Assembly (NCBI GenBank): GCA_002794775.1
Contig: NBAY01000016.1
Location: 558,001 to 622,000, forward strand
Length of the DNA: 64,000 nt
Direction of reading: 5' to 3'
Source of the DNA: Porodaedalea pini
Lineage: Eukaryota; Basidiomycota; Agaricomycetes; Hymenochaetales; Hymenochaetaceae
Shown: positions 1 through 10,228 of the stretch, piece by piece
How the letters are laid out: every line of letters starts with the position of its first letter
Numbering within the stretch: position 1 is the first letter of the stretch
The notes under the pieces: model-generated
The model's database searches: none
The model's input: only the letters and a program-made list of their open reading frames with translations
Told to the model about the DNA's origin: nothing
Translations under genes and position numbers: made by a program

Positions 1-3000
1 GGCCTCGTTGAAGACCAGGTGGACCTTTTTCCATCGCTTGGGGAGGTTGAGCTTGTACGCGCTAGCTCCTACCTTGTTGACGATCTCAAAGGGACCATAC
101 CATTTGTCAGCTAGTTTCTTCGTCGGCGAATCTGTGCTGATGTTTCGCCCGTCAAGGAAAACCTTGTCTCCAGCTTTGTATTCCACCGAAGTCCCTGCTG
201 TCTGGTCATGGTAGCGTTTCATGTCATTCGCCGCCTTGACCAAGTTGTCCTTTGCAACACGATGAGTCTCCTTGATGTGCTTCATGAATTCTTCCACCGA
301 CATGTTAGCAGATGAGGTTCATGTTGTGTCAAAGCTCAAGGGGTGACGTCCTGTGTTTGCATAGAAGGGGGACATCTTTGTCGCCGAGTGTTCATGGTTG
401 TTGTATGCGAACTCCGCGAGGGGGAGCCAGTCCTTCCAGTCCGATTGACGATGGTTAATGAAGAGTTGAAGGTACTGTTCAAGCTTCTGGTTAATGCGTT
501 CCATTTGACCATCTGTCTGTGGGTGATATGCCATTGACGGGTTGCCTTCGATGTGTAGGAGTTTGTATAGTTCCTTCATCATCAAAGCATTGAACTGTGT
601 GCCTCAGTCATGGATGATCTTCTTCGGCAAGCCATGGAGGCAGAAGATGTGGTCACGGTACAGTTGAGCCATGCCTTCCGCTGACAATTTTGTCGTCGTT
701 GGGATCGCATGCATCTGTTTTGAGAACCTATCAACGAAGACGCAGATTGCGTTGTGCCCCTTGGAGTCCGGGAGCTCTCCGATGAGGTCAACCGTGACGA
801 TTTCCCAGGGACCTTCAGAGACCGCATTTGGGTGGAGTGGCCTTGACCTCGACACCCTCAGAACTTTTGTTCGCTGACAGCGATCACACCCTCGGACATA
901 CACCCGGACGTCGGAGAACATCAACGTCCACCAGAAGTCTCGATGGACAAGCTCCATCATTTTCGACGCTCCCGGATGTCCAGCCAGTACCGAGTCGTGA
1001 CATTCCCGCAATACAGCTTCCTTCATCGCCGACGGCACGTATACCTTGCCCTTCATCCGCCACAACCCGGTGACTTCCGTCATTCCCGTCGGCCTTTCCG
1101 ACTCGTCCTGCGCCCTCTGCACGTCACCCACTCGTTCCAACATTTCATCACGTGACATTTGCACCACCCCATGGTTCAACCACTTCTCCTTGATGAACAC
1201 GATGCCCTCGTTGTCATCCTTGCCTTGGTCGTACCCAGCCTTGCGTGACAGCAGGTCAGCTTTGCCCATCGTCTTCCCCAACTTGTGTTCAAGGTGGAAG
1301 TCAAATTCTTCGAGTTCGGTCCGCCAGCGAGCTTGATGATAGCTCAGCTTCTGCGCCAACTTGAAGTAGGTGAGGTTCGCATGGTCGGACCAGATCTCGA
1401 TCTTGTGATGGGCACTGAGGAGGTATTGTTGCCATTCCTTGAGTGCCAAAACTATCACGAGCATCTCCTTGTCATAGATCTTGTAGTTTCATTCCACGGG
1501 CAGGAGTGCCTCTGACCTGTAGGCAACCACCCTCCACTTGCCTTCCTGCTTCTGCAACAACACGCCACCAAGTGCAAAGTTTGACGAGTCCACCTCGACA
1601 CGGAAAGGGCCCTTGTCGTTGGCGATGGCTAGGACTGGAGGTGAGCAGAGACGTCATCTCAGCTCCTCGAACACCTCCTGCTGTTCGGTCTCCCATACCC
1701 AGTCCTTCTTGCCCGTTAGCGACGTCAGCGGGTGGACCACCTTGCTGTAGTCCTTGATGAACCGTCGCAGCCAGTTGCCCATGCCAAGGAACTGTTGCAG
1801 CTGTTTGAGGTTTCATGGGACTGGCCAGTCTGCGATCGCCTCTGTCTTTGCTGGGTCAGCCCTGATTTCGCCATTGCCGACAATGTGTCCAAGGTATTTC
1901 ATGGTCTTGGCATTGAACTCGCATTTTTCTGGCTTCAGGTACAGGCCTTTCTCTCGCAAGATCTGAAGGACGCACCTCGATGTCTCGATATGTTCCTCAA
2001 GAGTTTGTGAGAGAATGAGGATGTCGTCGAGGTAGACAATGATCAGGTTGTCGTAGATCAGTCCCTTGAAGATGTGGTTGACGAAAGCTTGGAATGTTGC
2101 TGGTGCGTTGCAAAGACCAAAGAACATGACTGTCAGTTCAAAGAGACCCATATTCATGCAAAAGGCTACCTTCCACTCATCGCCCTCATGGATCCGGACG
2201 TTGTAGTATCCCCATCAGAGGTCAAGTTTGGTGATGAATTTTGCCTTCTTGACCTTGTTGACAAGTTTGTCAATGAGGGGGAGAGGATACTTGTTCTTGA
2301 TCGTGCCGTCATTGAGTTTGCAGTAGTCCTGAATCAGGCATAGGGACTTGTCAGCCTTCTTGATGAAAAAGAAAGGCGATGCCATTGGCGAGATTGACTT
2401 TTGTATGCGGCCTGACTTCAGGTTCTCTTCGAGGAAGTCCTTTAGCGACTGCTGTTCCATTGGTGTCAGTGGATAGATCTTGCAGTCGCTAGGCTTGAAG
2501 TCGGGTTTCAGGTTGATGATGTGGTCCCAGGGGCGGTGTTCCGGTAGCTTCTCGAATCCCTTCTCTGAGAAGACATCAGTGTAGTCGTTGAGATATGTGG
2601 GCCAGGACGCCTTGTCCATTCACACTTCTCTCACCCTCCTCATCTCTTCCACCGTCTCCTTTTGGATCGTGCACTCTTCCGGGCAGCGGGTGAATTCAAT
2701 CAAACCTGCTTTCCAATCAACTTCTGGGTTGTGACATCGAAGCCAGTCATAGCCAAGAAAGATATTCGACAACGCCAGGGATGTCACCGCAAGGACAATC
2801 CTTTCCTTGTGATGTCCGATCATCAGCTCGATGTCGACGTATTTCTCGATCAAGCCGGCCTCGTTGTGCGTGCCATCTGCATTGAGTACTGCGAGGGGTC
2901 TGATGTAGTGTCTGGTCTCCAACCCGTATCGTTCGACAAACCTCACGTCGATACACGATCCTGTACACCCCGAATCCACGAGGGCGTGTGCATCCACCTC

Positions 3001-3133
3001 TCTCATTTCACCCGCCACACTGTATCCGACGTTCAGGAGGAGGTCCAGCTGGCGTCCGCCAGTTCCCCTCATGAACAGTTGACTGTGTTTGTCCCTTTCA
3101 TTCACACCGGTGGGGGCATCGTAATTGGAAAAG
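1..3133 (-). pseudogene. pol: Gypsy-A pol (protease-RT-RNase H-integrase), decayed
   Basis: The frame starts right of the nested insertion, in the gag overlap (open from 10274), and continues from 3133 to base 1 without any frameshift. In order I see a retropepsin-type protease (DSGCTGS), reverse transcriptase with a YLDD catalytic box, RNase H (YDKEM, SDHANL), an integrase zinc region (GHPG, CDRCQRTK) and the DDE core (YHPQTDGQ). In-frame TGA stops sit at 2620-2622, 2215-2217, 1813-1815, 1654-1656, 1489-1491, 604-606 and 319-321. At several of them Arg is usual in the family, for example before WGY in RT, in HDRGTQF of integrase and before NYKIYDKEM of RNase H. No TAA or TAG stop is found. 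The part after the integrase runs out of the window. Confidence 0.92.
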
Positions 3134-3582
3134 TGTCAGCGATGGACTACGGGTACGCAAGGGGTAGCCGGGTCACGCGGAACTCAGTCAGAGGAGGAGG
3201 GAGAAGAGAGAGAGAATGGTGAGCCAGGGGAACTGACACAGCGCAGAGGTAAGGGGACAGCTTCTGGACGTAGCCAGGTAGAATTGACCAGGTCGAAACT
3301 AAGGGATAAGTACAGGAGGACTACCTACTTATATACCCTGCAGTGGCTGCGCACAGACCAGGGAATTAGCTACTACATAAAGATAGATGAAAGAATGTCG
3401 TGGAACTTCGTAGAACAATAGCGTCATAGTATCAGTCAGCGAATAATGACAGTGTGAGAAAGGGGCGTAATGGATATGAGTAAGTCGAAATAGGTGTGAT
3501 TAGTAATGAGTGGATAAGATATGATAAGATAAGATAAGGGAAAATGATAAGAGAATAAAATAATTAAGAGGCATCCATGACA
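3134..3582 (-). repeat. Gypsy-B 3' LTR
   Basis: This direct repeat of 9672-10120 is 449 bp with TG...CA ends. Compared with the 5' LTR, seven bases differ: six transitions and one transversion. Five of the six transitions fall in CpG versus TpG/CpA pairs, four of them with the TpG/CpA form in this copy. Confidence 0.96.
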
Positions 3583-3585
3583 TGA

Positions 3586-3596
3586 CCCTCCCCTTC
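3586..3596 (-). other. Gypsy-B polypurine tract
   Basis: On the minus strand an uninterrupted purine run, GAAGGGGAGGG, lies three bases before the 3' LTR. This is the expected position of the plus-strand DNA primer in LTR retrotransposons. Confidence 0.8.
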
Positions 3597-3612
3597 AAGG
3601 CGAGCGTCCCGA

Positions 3613-6600
3613 TCACCCTTGTTCCCTACCCTGGAACTTACCGGCCCACCACTGTGCCACTCCTTCCTGTCTCTCAGGCTCCATCATTTCAAATACGGGT
3701 CGGAACTTCAGCTGTGACATCTCTAGGGTGTTGAGGGCGCGAGGAGCACTGGGAGTCGATTTATGAAATTCGTCAATGGCTTTTTGAGAGTTCGTCAAAT
3801 TCTCAATTGGCTCCCAGGTGCGTTCTTTGTTCGGATACCCTTTCCAATGTACGAGGTATTTGAGCTTCCCTCGCACAAGTTTGGAGTCGACAACCTTTTC
3901 GACCTCATATTCCGGCACATCGTCAATGATTTCAGGCGGGGGTGGAAGATCCTGCTTTTGCGACGTATACTGTGGCTCGTGGTATGGGGAGAGGAGCACT
4001 TCATTGAAAACCGGATAGACTTTTTTCCATGTACGTGGAAGTTTAAGTCTATATGCTGACGTGCCGATTTTCTTTTCGACAATGAAAGGCCCATAACGTT
4101 TATCTCCCAGCTTCTTCATAGGACGATCTGTCTTTAAGTGAGTTCCTTCGAGCATGACCTTTTCCCCAGGTTTATACTCGATGGATTCTCCCTTCGTCCT
4201 GTCATAGAAGCGCTTCATGGTTTCGGCCGCATGCTTTAACGCCGATTCAGTTTCCTCCCTGATCTTGGCCATCCGGTCGGCAAACTGCTTAGCGGACTCA
4301 TTGGTCGATTCGCGTCTAGGATTCGTGCCCTTATATGGGTGTCTCCCATGGTTGACGAAAAAGGGTGACGCTCCTGTCGACGTTTGTTCTTTGTCGTTGT
4401 ACGCGAATTCCGCTAGCGCAAGCCATTCCGCCCAGTCCGACTGATGGTGGTTAACAAAGAGACGAAGGTACTGTTCAATCTCTTGGTTTATCCGTTCTGT
4501 CTGACCATCTGTCTGTGGGTGATATGCCGTTGACGGGTTTCCCTCGATGCCCAGTAACCGGTATAGTTCGTTCATGAATTTGGACTCGAACTGTGATCCT
4601 CTGTCATGAATAAACTTGCGCGGTATGCCGTGTAGCCTGAAGACATGATCCCGGTAGAGCCTCGCCATTCCTTCCGACGTTATGCTCACTGAGGTAGGGA
4701 TCGCATGCACCTGTTTACTGAACCTGTCAACGAAGACACAGATTGCGTTATGCCCATTGGACTCGGGTAGTTCGCCGATCAGGTCTGCTGTGACGATTTC
4801 CCAAGGACCTTTCGGGATCTCGTTTGGGTTCAGAGGATTGTGCGGTTTTGCTCTGTGTGCCTTCGTACGTTGGCACGCATCACATCCCTCGACATACATT
4901 CGAACATCTCGTTGGATTCCCGGCCACCAGTAGTTGCGTGTGATCAACTCATGGGTCTTGTAGTGTCCTGGGTGTCCTGCAAGTGTGCTGTCGTGATGGT
5001 TTCGAATGATGTCTTCTCGGAGTTTATGGTCTTTCGGCACGTAGATCCTGCCCTTCCACATCAACAACCCTTCTTCTTCCTCCCACTCTCGTTCCTTCCG
5101 CTCTAACGCCTTCACAACTGCTCTGTCCCTGTTGTTTCGTACCCTTTTAATTCGTTTAACGAAGTCTGCATCCAGCGCTTCTAGCAGTGTTTCGTTTACA
5201 AATAAGTCCGGCTTGAGCAAAACAATGTCGATATTGTCGTTCTCCCCCCTCTCATGATCCGCTCGTCTCGAGAGGAGGTCAGCCTTAGTCATCAGGGCAC
5301 CTGGTTTATGGAACAGTTTGAAGTCGTAGTCCGCTAACTCCTGTAGCCATCTCGCTTGTCAGTGGTTAATCTTCTGGGGTTTTCGGAAATACTGGAGGTT
5401 GAGGTGATCCGACCAGATTTCGAAGGTTTGCATTGCCCCTAGAAGATATTGTCGCCAGTCATCCAGTGCGCACATGATCGCGAACATCTCTTTGTCATAG
5501 ATTTCGTAATTGCGCTCTGCTTGGCTAAGCGCTTGCGATCGGTATGTGATTGGATGCCACTTTCCGTCAACGAATTGGGACAGAATGGCGCCGTTAGCGA
5601 AATGCGACAAATCAGCCTCCACCCGAAATTGACCGTCATCAGTAGGCACTGTGAGTACAGGTTCTTCACAGAGCTTCTGTTTCAGACGTTCAAAGGCCTC
5701 CTGTTGCTCCACCTCCCACTTCCACTCTACATCTCCGGTCAATGCTGTCAAGGGCTTCGCATAATGACTGAATGCTAGGATAAAGCGGCGGTAATAGTTG
5801 CAGAACCCAAGGAAAGACTGTAGTTCTTTCTTGTTCTTAGGCACTGGCCAATCTTTTACACCTGCCACTTTGGCTGGATCCATGCGAATCTGTCCGTTGC
5901 CAAGGATATGCCCAAGATAGTTCACGGTCTCTTGAGCGAAGCTGCACTTTTCTGGCTTTAAGAACAACTTGTTTGCTCGCAACACTTCCAGGACTTGTCG
6001 GACGAGTTTGTCATGATGTTCGCGAGTTCGTGTGAAGATCAGAATGTCATCCATGTAGACTATGACGTGTCCATCATTGACGAGTTCTCGGAAGATCTCG
6101 TTCATGAATCCTTGGAAGGTTGCCGGTGAGTTTGTGAGACCAAAAAACATGACCGTTGGTTCGAATAGACCGCGGTTTGTCCTGAAGGTGGCTTTATGCT
6201 CATCACCCTCTCGAATCCAAATGTTATTGTAACCCCAACGTATGTCAAGCTTCGTGAAGAATTTCGCCTGTTTTGTTTTGTCGATGAGCTCTTGGATTAG
6301 AGGTAACGGGTATTTGTTCCTAACCGTCATCTCGTTGAGCCGGCGATAATCCTGTATGGGGCAAAGCTTGCCATCCTTCTTTTTTATGAAGAAGAAGGGG
6401 GATGCCATCTCAGATTGAGAGTTACAAATACGGCCAGTTCTCAAGTTTTTGGTGAGGAATTCGTCCAGTGCCACCTGTTCGGATGGACTGAGCGGGTAGA
6501 TTTTACAGTCAGAGAGCTTTGAACCCGGCTTGAGTTCAATAGCATGATCCCAAGGGTGTCTCTCTGGTAACTGATCAAATTCCTGTTCACTGAAGATGTC

Positions 6601-7764
6601 CGCGAACTCTTTGACATAGTTTGGGACTTCCTCGAGCACCTGTTGTCTGACCTTCAGCGCTTTTCTCGGATCGGACTTAATGTACCTGTCCCAATCGAAG
6701 AGGAAGAGCTGATCGCCATCTTCAAGTTCCACCAAATCAAGGTTTTCATCGGGGTCTGCATCAATGTCCTCTAGACTACGGATATAGCCGCATACATCGA
6801 GGCATCGATCGAATTCGATCGTTGATTTTTGCCAGTCGATGTTGGGATTGTGCAGCTTTAACCATTCATGTCCGATGAACACATCTGTTTTCCCTAGATC
6901 TGTGACTGCGAAGTGGATGCGCTCTGAATGATCCTTAATTGTCATGTGCATTTCCACAAACTCTGTGATCGAGCCGTCCTTGTTGAGCGTGCCGTCAGCA
7001 TTATAGACTCGGATTGGGATGGGTGTCTTTTTTGTCCTGATCTGATGCTTTTCGACGAAGGATCGGTTGATACACGAGCCAGTGCAGCCACTGTCCAGTA
7101 GGGCGTCTACCTTGAACTGGTTACTGGTGTTGGTCGTTTGAAGGAGAATCGGTACCATGAGCTGTTGCCCCCGAGACCCTCTTACGAACCGTTTCGGACC
7201 CCTCAGGTCCCTAACAGCTGCCACGGCATCTGGTTCTTCTAGCGCAATGATTTGACGCACCGTCTCTTCATTCGCTTCAGCATGCCTCTGCTGTTTCATC
7301 CACACTCGGAGAGTCGTTAAAGCACTTTCGAGTTTATCCTCTTTGAGATGCTGTACCACCCATGGGGCAGTAAAGGGGACAGGGCGATCTCTCCAGGACT
7401 TCCTCTCAGCTTGTTTCAACGAGTTTTCATTTTTCACGGATTTCGGTTCAGTTCTGGCCAAGGAAGAAATAGAATTAAAAGATTCGGAATAGGGTTTTAC
7501 ATGATTTTTTGACACAGGAGTAGAACAAGATGATGAGGCAGAAGTGTTGTTACATGTAGGCATATCTACACTACTAGCTACTGGTACAGGAACAGAAGGA
7601 ATATTTTTGCGAGTGACATTGCTTTTTACATTTTTTTGTATTTTATCTAAATTATCTACAGAGTCCATAGAATTATCAAAAATGGCCGTTTGAAAAACCA
7701 AAACTGAACCTATCCCAGTCAGTGCCATGTTCACTGCTGGGGCTCCGCAAAATCCAACTCCTGC
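3613..7764 (-). pseudogene. pol: Gypsy-B pol polyprotein with one in-frame stop
   Basis: This is one continuous frame of about 1,380 codons from the gag overlap (open from 7764) to the stop at 3613, broken only by TGA at 5359-5361. Domains in order: retropepsin-like protease (DSGCTGSC); reverse transcriptase with KLDIRWGY and YMDD; RNase H (YDKEM, WSDHLNL); integrase with an HHCC zinc region (GHPGH, CDACQRTK) and DDE core (VDRFSK, HDRGSQF, YHPQTDGQ); and a C-terminal chromodomain (YLVHWKGY, TWEPIENL). The stop lies between RNase H and integrase, just before QARW, where many relatives have Arg. A single CGA-to-TGA change would explain it. The first pol ATG (7728) comes two bases after the gag stop, but the frame is already open inside gag, so a -1 shift is the likelier route. 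Confidence 0.92.
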
Positions 7765-8816
7765 TCAAAGAGCGCCTCCTCTTCTTCCTCCGCAAAGTCT
7801 GACTCCTTGAGCGTCGCGGTCTCGTCTGCCCAGACTTTTCTCTCTTGGGGTTCCATCCCCATCAACACAGCCCTTATCACCTTCTTCTGCATCGGGCAAT
7901 TCCTCTGTAGATGCCCAGATTCCTTGCAGTAGTAGCAGAGTCCTGCTTTCCTCAGCTCTTTGAGTGAGATGTCCATCGGCTTCCCCATGCCTCCGTATGT
8001 GACTCCGGTGGCATCGCGCCTTTCGGGGATTCTAGGTGCGAATGTCTGGGTAGGTTTTGGTGGGGGTGCCTGAGGTCTGGACGGGGCAGCGCGCATTTGT
8101 TCAATGGCTTTCATCTGACGTCTAGCGTTGTCAAATCGAATGGCTTTTTCTTGCCAGCCTTTGTACGTGGTTGGGACTGTGTCACTCATTTCGATCCGGT
8201 ATACGATCTCTCTATCCAAGGCTTTCATCAGTTTGTGGATAAGGGTGTCGTCATTTTTGGCGTCATCGCTGTATCCTGCCGCACGGCGATAGATATCAAA
8301 CTGCTGGAAGAATTGGTCGGCTGTGATGTCCCGGGTGTGTTTCCAGCTGTCCAATTTCTGCATGGTGTTCATGCGTTCGTTCGGATCTCCGAACGCTTTC
8401 TCCAGTTGTTCGTTGAACTTCTGGCGACTGACGAGTGAAAAGATCAGATAGCCGTCCATTTTGATGCTTTCCAGGAAGTTCTGTGCCCAGAGTGCGGCCG
8501 AGCCTTCCGTCATGAACGATAACACAAAAAGGAAGTAGTCCTTGTCGTTCATGAAGTCCTCTGCGTTAGCTTCAATGTAAAGGGTGATGGCACATTCGAA
8601 CTTCTTATAGTCTTGCCCGTTGAATGCCTCGGGTTTGGTGATGTGTCTTCCTCCACTGCGGCTTGTTGGTGGAGGGACAGGTGCTGCTGCGGCTGCTGGC
8701 GTGGGGGTTGCTAGTAATCCCAGGCCATGTAGCGCGTTGATGATCTCCTGCATCATGTCGTTTGAGATCGTCGGAGCTCCGGCCGCAGGCGCGACTGGGG
8801 CTTGGGGTTCCGCCAT
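7731..8816 (-). CDS. gag: Gypsy-B Gag nucleocapsid protein
   Basis: This 361-residue frame starts at the ATG at 8814-8816 and ends at TGA 7731-7733. It has an Ala/Pro-rich N-terminus, a central retrotransposon-Gag capsid region with many aromatic and charged residues, and one zinc knuckle near the C-terminus, CYYCKESGHLQRNC, which fits CX2CX4HX4C. The tail is strongly acidic. Gag would form the virus-like particle and package element RNA in the cytoplasm. The last 34 nt overlap the pol frame (-1), with a G GAT TTT heptamer five codons before the stop. The frame has no internal stop, in contrast to pol. Confidence 0.93.
   Translation of the reverse strand: MAEPQAPVAPAAGAPTISNDMMQEIINALHGLGLLATPTPAAAAAPVPPPTSRSGGRHITKPEAFNGQDYKKFECAITLYIEANAEDFMNDKDYFLFVLSFMTEGSAALWAQNFLESIKMDGYLIFSLVSRQKFNEQLEKAFGDPNERMNTMQKLDSWKHTRDITADQFFQQFDIYRRAAGYSDDAKNDDTLIHKLMKALDREIVYRIEMSDTVPTTYKGWQEKAIRFDNARRQMKAIEQMRAAPSRPQAPPPKPTQTFAPRIPERRDATGVTYGGMGKPMDISLKELRKAGLCYYCKESGHLQRNCPMQKKVIRAVLMGMEPQERKVWADETATLKESDFAEEEEEALFEQELDFAEPQQ
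7749..7755 (-). other. Gypsy-B candidate -1 frameshift heptamer
   Basis: On the minus strand the sequence reads G GAT TTT in gag codon register, followed by exactly five sense codons and the gag TGA. Pol is open in the -1 frame here (GGA TTT). The same heptamer in the same register and at the same distance from the gag stop occurs in Gypsy-A (10247-10253). GGAUUUU is, from memory, the shift site of a plant dianthovirus, so it is a plausible slippery sequence. No downstream stem-loop was modelled. Confidence 0.65.
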
Positions 8817-9658
8817 GATAGGCGATGGTGTTGGTGATGGGTGGGGTGGTTGGTGGGCTCCTAGCTCGTCGTCTAGGCGTACTAGGTCGTCGTCGGTCAG
8901 TGGTGGTAGTTGTGTGAGGACAGCATCGGCAGTGTCTTCTGGTGGTGTATTCCACCGCTGTGCCGCTGATCCAGATGGTCGAGCGTACGGGTGTGGAGCC
9001 AGCTCAAATCAGAAACAACACTGCCAGCCGACAGGTGGTGCGGACGCCTGCAGATCTGATTGAGCGCTGTAACAAAATTCCGGATGTGGTGGTTGACTTT
9101 CACTTGCTGATCAAACCCGGATCTTCCTCTGTGAAGACTCCAACGGGCGCCAAGGGACCTTTCCGAAGATCACCCCCAAGGCCTGGTAGCTACTCTCAAG
9201 TGGGTCGGACTCAACGTTACCCCCTCTCAAACGAGCACTGGTTGATCGAATAGAAAGAGGACGGCGGGTTATGAAACGAGTGAGTTTAATAATGAAGGTA
9301 AAGAATTAACGACGTATCGGCCTGATCGATGCACGTGAGATCGATCTGAGAACAGGTGTGGGTCGAAGCGATCGTAGTCGGGGTCGCAGTCCAAGTCGTC
9401 GGACGCGTTGGATAAGAATGTTGGTCTAGAGTTCGGGGTTACGGACAGGTAGTGGACGGTTTTGAGATTGTTGGACAAGATGGGGGTTGAGAGTGATGAT
9501 GATAGATAGTAGGAATAGTTCAATGGTGAGAGTGATTTGCAGGGTACAGGTAAAGGTGTAGATGGTAGCACGGTAGAGAGATTGTTGTCGGTAGGAGATG
9601 CGAATGTTCAGAGCCAGCTTGGCGTTGGTGACTGAGAATGCGCAAGGCAGTAAGGGTA
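8817..9658 (-). other. Gypsy-B untranslated leader
   Basis: About 840 nt lie between the primer site and the gag ATG. Frames here are short and do not resemble known proteins. It is likely the 5' leader carrying packaging signals; none could be identified by eye. Confidence 0.5.
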
Positions 9659-9669
9659 AGTTTCGACCT
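9659..9669 (-). other. Gypsy-B self-priming primer-binding site
   Basis: Two bases after the 5' LTR the minus strand reads AGGTCGAAACT. It does not begin with the TGG expected for a tRNA primer. It is the exact reverse complement of AGTTTCGACCT inside the LTR (minus strand, 9838 to 9828), which begins 35 nt downstream of a TATA box and so would be the transcript's 5' end. Tf1 of fission yeast primes reverse transcription in this way with an 11-nt match. Confidence 0.8.
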
Positions 9670-9671
9670 TG

Positions 9672-10120
9672 TGTCAGCGACGGACTACGGGTACGCAAGG
9701 GGTAGCCGGGTCGCGCGGAACTCAGTCAGAGGAGGAGGGAGAAGAGAGAGAGAACGGTGAGCCAGGGGAACTGACACAGCGCAGAGGTAAGGGGACAGCT
9801 TCTGGACGTAGCCAGGTAGAATTGACCAGGTCGAAACTAGGGGATAAGTACAGGAGGACTACCTACTTATATACCCTTCAGCGGCTGCGCACAGACCAGG
9901 GAATTAGCTACTACATAAAGATAGATGAAAGAATGTTGTGGAACTTCGTAGAACAATAGCGTCATAGTATCAGTCAGCGAATAATGACAGTGTGAGAAAG
10001 GGGCGTAATGGATATGAGTAAGTCGAAATAGGTGTGATTAGTAATGAGTGGATAAGATATGATAAGATAAGATAAGGGAAAATGATAAGAGAATAAAATA
10101 ATTAAGAGGCATCCATGACA
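9672..10120 (-). repeat. Gypsy-B 5' LTR
   Basis: This is the 449-bp copy of 3134-3582 and is promoter-proximal for the minus-strand element. It holds the TATA box at 9866-9873 and the self-priming sequence at 9828-9838. It is followed immediately by the AAAAG target duplication at 10121-10125. Confidence 0.96.
9866..9873 (-). promoter_or_regulatory. Gypsy-B TATA box in 5' LTR
   Basis: The minus strand reads TATATAAG. The proposed transcript start (9838) is 35 nt downstream, a normal distance for RNA polymerase II. The 3' LTR carries the same box. Confidence 0.7.
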
Positions 10121-10228
10121 AAAAGTCATCGACGTCATTTGCATCTAAGTGTTGTACAGACGGTTGACTATATTTTATCGAGTCCGAATCCAAAACCCCT
10201 TGTTCTTCCCGGTCAGTTGCCCCGATGG

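Larger units (their letters stand above)
3134..10120 (-). mobile_element. Gypsy-B, full-length chromovirus nested in Gypsy-A
   Basis: This is a complete 6987-bp Ty3/gypsy element on the minus strand. It is bounded by two 449-bp LTRs (3134-3582 and 9672-10120) with TGTCA...TGACA ends and flanked by a perfect 5-bp target duplication, AAAAG (3129-3133 and 10121-10125). Transcription order is 5' LTR, primer site, long leader, gag, pol with a C-terminal chromodomain, polypurine tract, 3' LTR. The LTRs differ at 7 of 449 positions by my alignment, so insertion is fairly recent. One TGA codon interrupts pol, so this copy is probably not autonomous, although its coding region is otherwise intact. Chromodomain integrases of this family usually target heterochromatin, which fits insertion into another transposon. 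Confidence 0.96.

Noticed and set aside
7726..7734. Separate translation start for Gypsy-B pol at the gag stop
   Set aside because: An ATG lies two bases after the gag stop, so stop-restart is possible, but the pol frame is already open inside gag and a shared heptamer exists in both elements, so frameshifting is favoured.
8620..9063. 147-codon plus-strand frame in the Gypsy-B leader
   Set aside because: It is antisense to the leader and start of gag, Gly/Ser-rich from the complement of an Ala/Pro-coding region, with no homology pattern.
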